A DNA stretch of 64,000 nucleotides from an uncultured Algibacter sp. (GTDB lineage: Bacteria; Bacteroidota; Bacteroidia; Flavobacteriales; Flavobacteriaceae). A program made the translations under genes and the position numbers. How positions within the stretch are numbered: position 1 is the stretch's first letter; each line of letters starts with the position of its first letter. This document shows positions 60,816 through 64,000 of the stretch, one piece after another. The stretch lies in NCBI RefSeq assembly GCF_947487575.1, contig NZ_CANKXG010000002.1, positions 231,179-295,178 of the forward strand, in the 5' to 3' direction. The notes beneath the pieces are model-generated. The model did no database searches. It was not told the origin of the DNA and saw only the letters and a program-made list of their open reading frames with translations.

Positions 60816-62282
60816 TTAAATTCCATTTATAAAACTGCCATAAGGGTCTTTAAATTCAATACCCTCTGTAAATCGTTGTTTACTTAACTGCTTATACTCT
60901 ACTAAAGCCCAAAGCACAAACTCTTTTACAAAATAACCATCTTGTTTTGATAAATTAGGTTGATATTCTCCTAACAAATCATCTAACGGGGTAATTGCAT
61001 TTAACATGCTTTTATATTCTTTATCTCTTAAGTCATCTAATAACTCGAAACCATCTTTTTGGTTGAAAAACCATGAAACAATATCGTCATAAGGACTTTC
61101 TTCGTTTTGCTTTTTTAGTTTACCAATCTTCGGAAAAAACTCTTCGAATAGGTTTTTTACTGCTTCTCCTATTAAATTATAAGCAACTACTGCAGCGCCT
61201 TCTTGCTCGCCTTCATAAACCAGTTCAACTTTTCCAGTTATAGCTGGAATAATACCAACAAAATCGGATAACCTCAGTATTGTTTGACCGTCTTCATTAA
61301 TCAATGCTCGTCGTTCTGCGGTACTTAGTAAGTTTTCTAAAGCTGTAATACTTAAACGCGCACTTACTCCGCTTTTAGCATCAATAAACTCACTTTCACG
61401 GGCTTCAAAAACGATTTGTTCTAATAAATCTCTTGCTAAATCTGGTACAATTACAGAGGCTTTCTGACTTTCAACCACTTTTGCCTCTTGCTCAGTTATT
61501 TTTCTTGCTGTCTCAATATCTTCAGGATAGTGTGTTAATATTTGAGACCCAATTCTATCTTTTAAAGGTGTTACTATACTTCCTCTATTGGTATAATCTT
61601 CGGGGTTTGCTGTAAATAAAAACTGAATATCTAAGGGTAACCTCAACTTAAAACCTCTAATTTGAATATCGCCTTCCTGCAAAATATTAAACAAAGCCAC
61701 TTGAATTCTTGCTTGCAAATCTGGTAATTCGTTAATTACGAATATGCAACGATTTGCTCTTGGGATCATTCCGTAATGAATCACGCGATCATCAGCATAA
61801 CTTAGTTTTAAATTGGCGGCTTTAATAGGATCTACATCACCAATAATATCAGCAACAGTAACATCTGGAGTTGCTAATTTTTCAGCGAAACGTTCACTTC
61901 TGTGTAACCAAGAAATGGGTGTTTTATCTCCCTTTTCCTTAATTAATTCTGTAGCAAATCTTGAAATAGGTTGAAATGGGTCATCATTAATTTCTGAGCC
62001 TTCAACAATTGGAATGTATTCATCTAATAAATTAAGCATTAAACGTGCAAGTCTTGTTTTTGCTTGTCCGCGTAATCCTAATAAATTAATATTATGTCTT
62101 GATAAAATGGCGCGTTCTAATTCAGGAATTACAGTATTCTCATAACCATGTACACCTTCAAAAGTAGTTTCTTTATTTTTTATTTTTTGAATTAAGTTAT
62201 CTCGCAATTCATCTTTAATAGATTTACTTTGATAACCTGCTTTCTTTAAATCTCCTAATGTATTTATATTTTTCACTTTCAT
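60816..62282 (-). CDS. MoxR/magnesium-chelatase-type AAA+ ATPase
   Basis: A 488-residue protein. The ATG at 62280-62282 (MKVKNINTLG) is chosen over one 8 codons upstream. The AAA+ module has an atypical Walker A (GLRGQAKTRLARLML), a Walker B with Asn-Glu (CIFVINELPDLQARIQ) and sensor and arginine regions in FTANPEDYTNRGSIV and PLKDRIGSQI. With the VWA gene next door it forms a chelatase-like pair (compare RavA-ViaA, ChlI-ChlD), which remodels or metallates a partner. Here the partner is unknown. Confidence 0.88.
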   Translation of the reverse strand: MKVKNINTLGDLKKAGYQSKSIKDELRDNLIQKIKNKETTFEGVHGYENTVIPELERAILSRHNINLLGLRGQAKTRLARLMLNLLDEYIPIVEGSEINDDPFQPISRFATELIKEKGDKTPISWLHRSERFAEKLATPDVTVADIIGDVDPIKAANLKLSYADDRVIHYGMIPRANRCIFVINELPDLQARIQVALFNILQEGDIQIRGFKLRLPLDIQFLFTANPEDYTNRGSIVTPLKDRIGSQILTHYPEDIETARKITEQEAKVVESQKASVIVPDLARDLLEQIVFEARESEFIDAKSGVSARLSITALENLLSTAERRALINEDGQTILRLSDFVGIIPAITGKVELVYEGEQEGAAVVAYNLIGEAVKNLFEEFFPKIGKLKKQNEESPYDDIVSWFFNQKDGFELLDDLRDKEYKSMLNAITPLDDLLGEYQPNLSKQDGYFVKEFVLWALVEYKQLSKQRFTEGIEFKDPYGSFINGI

Positions 62283-62344
62283 TTTATAGCTTTTGGCTAT
62301 TAGCAAACCTTCAGTAATAAGGCTAAAAGCTAACAGCTAGTTAA

Positions 62345-63472
62345 TTATCCTCTAATTCTTTTTTTTCTGTTTGTTTCGTAATCTTCAAAAATCATTTCAC
62401 CTAAACCTTTCAACCCCGTGTAAAACGCTTTTCCTTGGTTTGCATAGGTAAATTCTCGAACAAATTGCATGAGATAACTATCTTGTGCAATCATAAAAGT
62501 TGTAATTGGTATATGTAATCTTCTAGCTTGTTGTGCCATGGCATAACATTTATTTACAATGTGCTTATCTAAACCGTTACTGTTTTTATAATATTCTCCA
62601 TCAGGTAAACGCAAACAACTTGGTTTTCCATCAGTAATCATAAAAATCTGTTTGTTTGTATTTCGTTTACGCCTTAGTAAATCCATGGCTAATTGTAAAC
62701 CAGCAACTGTATTTGTATGATAAGGTCCAACTTTTAAATACGGTAAATCCTTAATTTCAATTTGCCATGCATCATTACCAAAGACTAAAATATCCAAGGT
62801 GTCCTTAGGGTATCGCGTTGTAATTAATTCTGCAAGCGCCATAGCCACTAGTTTCGCTGGTGTAATTCTATCTTCACCATATAATATCATACTGTGACTT
62901 ATATCAATCATCAATACCGTGCTCATTTGAGATTTATGAAGTGTTTCTTCTACTACTAAATCATCTTCGGACAAGGTGAAATCTCCAATACCATGATTGA
63001 TTTGGGCATTCTTTAAACTTTCTGTCATAGACACTTTATCTAGAGCATCTCCAAATTGATAGTTTTTAAAATCTCCTGTGTGTTCGTCTCCTATGCCTGG
63101 GCTTTTACTTTTATGATTACCTTGTCCACTACGTTTTATCTTTCCGAAAATTTGGTCTAAAGCTTGTTGACGTATAGCACGTTCCGTTTTTGCAGTTATG
63201 GATAAAGTACCATTTCCATCTAGGTCAATTTCTTCACGCAAATAGCCTTTTTGTTTTAAATCTTCTATAAAATCGTCAATGGTGTATTCGAGAGTAGTAA
63301 GTTTATACTCTTTATCTAATTCACGCAACCAATCAATAGCTTCGTCAAAATCTCCTGAAGTATGTGTAATTAGCTCCTTGAAAACTTCAAAAAGTGTATC
63401 AAAAGGAGATTTTAAAGGTGCTTCGTATTTTTTAAATACAAAACCTTTTCTTGATGTATTATCTTTTTTCAT
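62345..63472 (-). CDS. VWA-domain protein, partner of the MoxR ATPase
   Basis: A 375-residue cytoplasmic protein. The N-terminal helical part is residues 1-175. The VWA domain follows with MIDAS motif MIDISHSMILYG and FMITDGKPSCLRLPDG; Asp, Ser and later Thr ligands are in place. It lies just upstream, on the same strand, of the MoxR ATPase gene, the standard pairing. The 62-base gap holds AGCTTTTGGC/GCTAAAAGCT inverted repeats. Confidence 0.88.
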   Translation of the reverse strand: MKKDNTSRKGFVFKKYEAPLKSPFDTLFEVFKELITHTSGDFDEAIDWLRELDKEYKLTTLEYTIDDFIEDLKQKGYLREEIDLDGNGTLSITAKTERAIRQQALDQIFGKIKRSGQGNHKSKSPGIGDEHTGDFKNYQFGDALDKVSMTESLKNAQINHGIGDFTLSEDDLVVEETLHKSQMSTVLMIDISHSMILYGEDRITPAKLVAMALAELITTRYPKDTLDILVFGNDAWQIEIKDLPYLKVGPYHTNTVAGLQLAMDLLRRKRNTNKQIFMITDGKPSCLRLPDGEYYKNSNGLDKHIVNKCYAMAQQARRLHIPITTFMIAQDSYLMQFVREFTYANQGKAFYTGLKGLGEMIFEDYETNRKKRIRG

Positions 63473-63560
63473 AGCTCTATAAAAATACTATATTTTTACA
63501 GAAAACAACAACCGCTATAATCAGATTTATCTATACTTTAACATGAATTTCATATATGGG

Positions 63561-64000
63561 CTATTCCATACGTTTTAAACCATTAAGGTTTTCAATTTTA
63601 ACAAATTTCCCTACGGTAGATATCAAACCCTCCTTCTTAAATTGAGAGAGTACTCGAATTGCAGATTCAGTAGCCGTACCAACAATACTCGCATAATCTT
63701 CACGAGATAAAAGTACACTTAATGTTCCGTCTGAGTTTACACCAAAACTATCATGAATATAAATTAAAGTTTCAGCCAAACGTTGTTTTACTGATTTTTG
63801 AGCCATATTTACAATAATATCATCAGATTCTCTTAAATCATGCGCCATATCTTTTAAAACATCAAAAGAAAATTTTGGGTTTTTTTGCAAATCGGCAATA
63901 ATTTCACTTTTTGGTATAAAGCAAACTTCCATATCATTTAAAGCTGAAGCTTGTAAATTAGAGCTTTCATCACTTATTAAAGAACGATGCCCCAATAACT
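63561..64000 (-). CDS. Crp/Fnr-family regulator, C-terminal part (5' end outside window)
   Basis: The frame is open to the right edge; 145 residues are visible. The end of the cyclic-nucleotide-like sensor domain (LGHRSLISDESSNLQASALND) is followed by the dimer helix and a winged helix with LSREDYASIVGTATESAIRV as DNA-recognition part. The E-x-x-x-R pattern (ESAIR) is Fnr-like. Cluster cysteines of Fnr would be in the missing N-terminus, so oxygen sensing cannot be judged. It is a candidate regulator of the Fnr-type site before pflB; this is inference. Confidence 0.85.
   Translation of the reverse strand, partial: LLGHRSLISDESSNLQASALNDMEVCFIPKSEIIADLQKNPKFSFDVLKDMAHDLRESDDIIVNMAQKSVKQRLAETLIYIHDSFGVNSDGTLSVLLSREDYASIVGTATESAIRVLSQFKKEGLISTVGKFVKIENLNGLKRME

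Overview
The window is a low-GC chromosomal segment from a member of the Bacteroidota, almost certainly a marine-type Flavobacteriaceae. The evidence is the family's promoter signature (TTG, about 19 bases, then TAnnTTTG, seen before rpmH and rpmE), many short lipoproteins, a CarB without its allosteric domain, the DUF4199 and CotH/YHYH families, and dispersed repeats of kinds I recognise from flavobacterial genomes. The genus cannot be set from the sequence alone. No rRNA, tRNA or CRISPR was seen.

Layout. 0-7.1 kb: housekeeping genes (an SCO1 protein, rmuC, a thioesterase, carB, rpmH). 7.3-10.5 kb: an accessory island read on the minus strand. 10.6-23.8 kb: cell wall and envelope genes, mtaB, a peptide-binding lipoprotein, a GlmU-like protein, rpmE, a glycosyltransferase, a phospho-sugar mutase and an ABC exporter. 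24.1-25.7 kb: a sigma factor, membrane protein and periplasmic sensor set. 25.7-35.6 kb: a large minus-strand cluster of secreted proteins and lipoproteins (SCO1, YwqK-like, two YHYH proteins, EF-hand, CotH, sulfatase) ending in its own ECF sigma factor, anti-sigma protein and Spy-like sensor. 36.3-37.5 kb: an RsmB-type methyltransferase. 37.7-40.5 kb: a second accessory island, on the plus strand. 41-44.6 kb: purL. 44.7-49.1 kb: pyruvate formate-lyase, its activase and an OFA-type transporter. 49.5-57.7 kb: fatty-acid activation and beta-oxidation genes under a MarR regulator. 57.9-64 kb: DUF6265, an M1 peptidase, a YdeI protein, a MoxR/VWA pair and a Crp/Fnr regulator cut by the window edge.

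Two observations stand out. First, the two islands at 7.3-10.5 and 37.7-40.5 kb look like integron-style gene-cassette arrays. Each cassette starts with GTT plus about 7 cassette-specific bases and ends with their reverse complement, running into a shared foldable site of about 130 bp. Both arrays open with the same leader of about 55 bp. No integrase is present in the window.

Second, five copies of a two-part promoter (CGCAAGTTT, 12-13 bases, GCATCTAAA) lie before the ECF sigma gene, its anti-sigma gene, cotH, the EF-hand operon and the YHYH operon. They mark a compact, probably self-regulated ECF regulon, and two short unannotated ORFs sit just downstream of two of these promoters.
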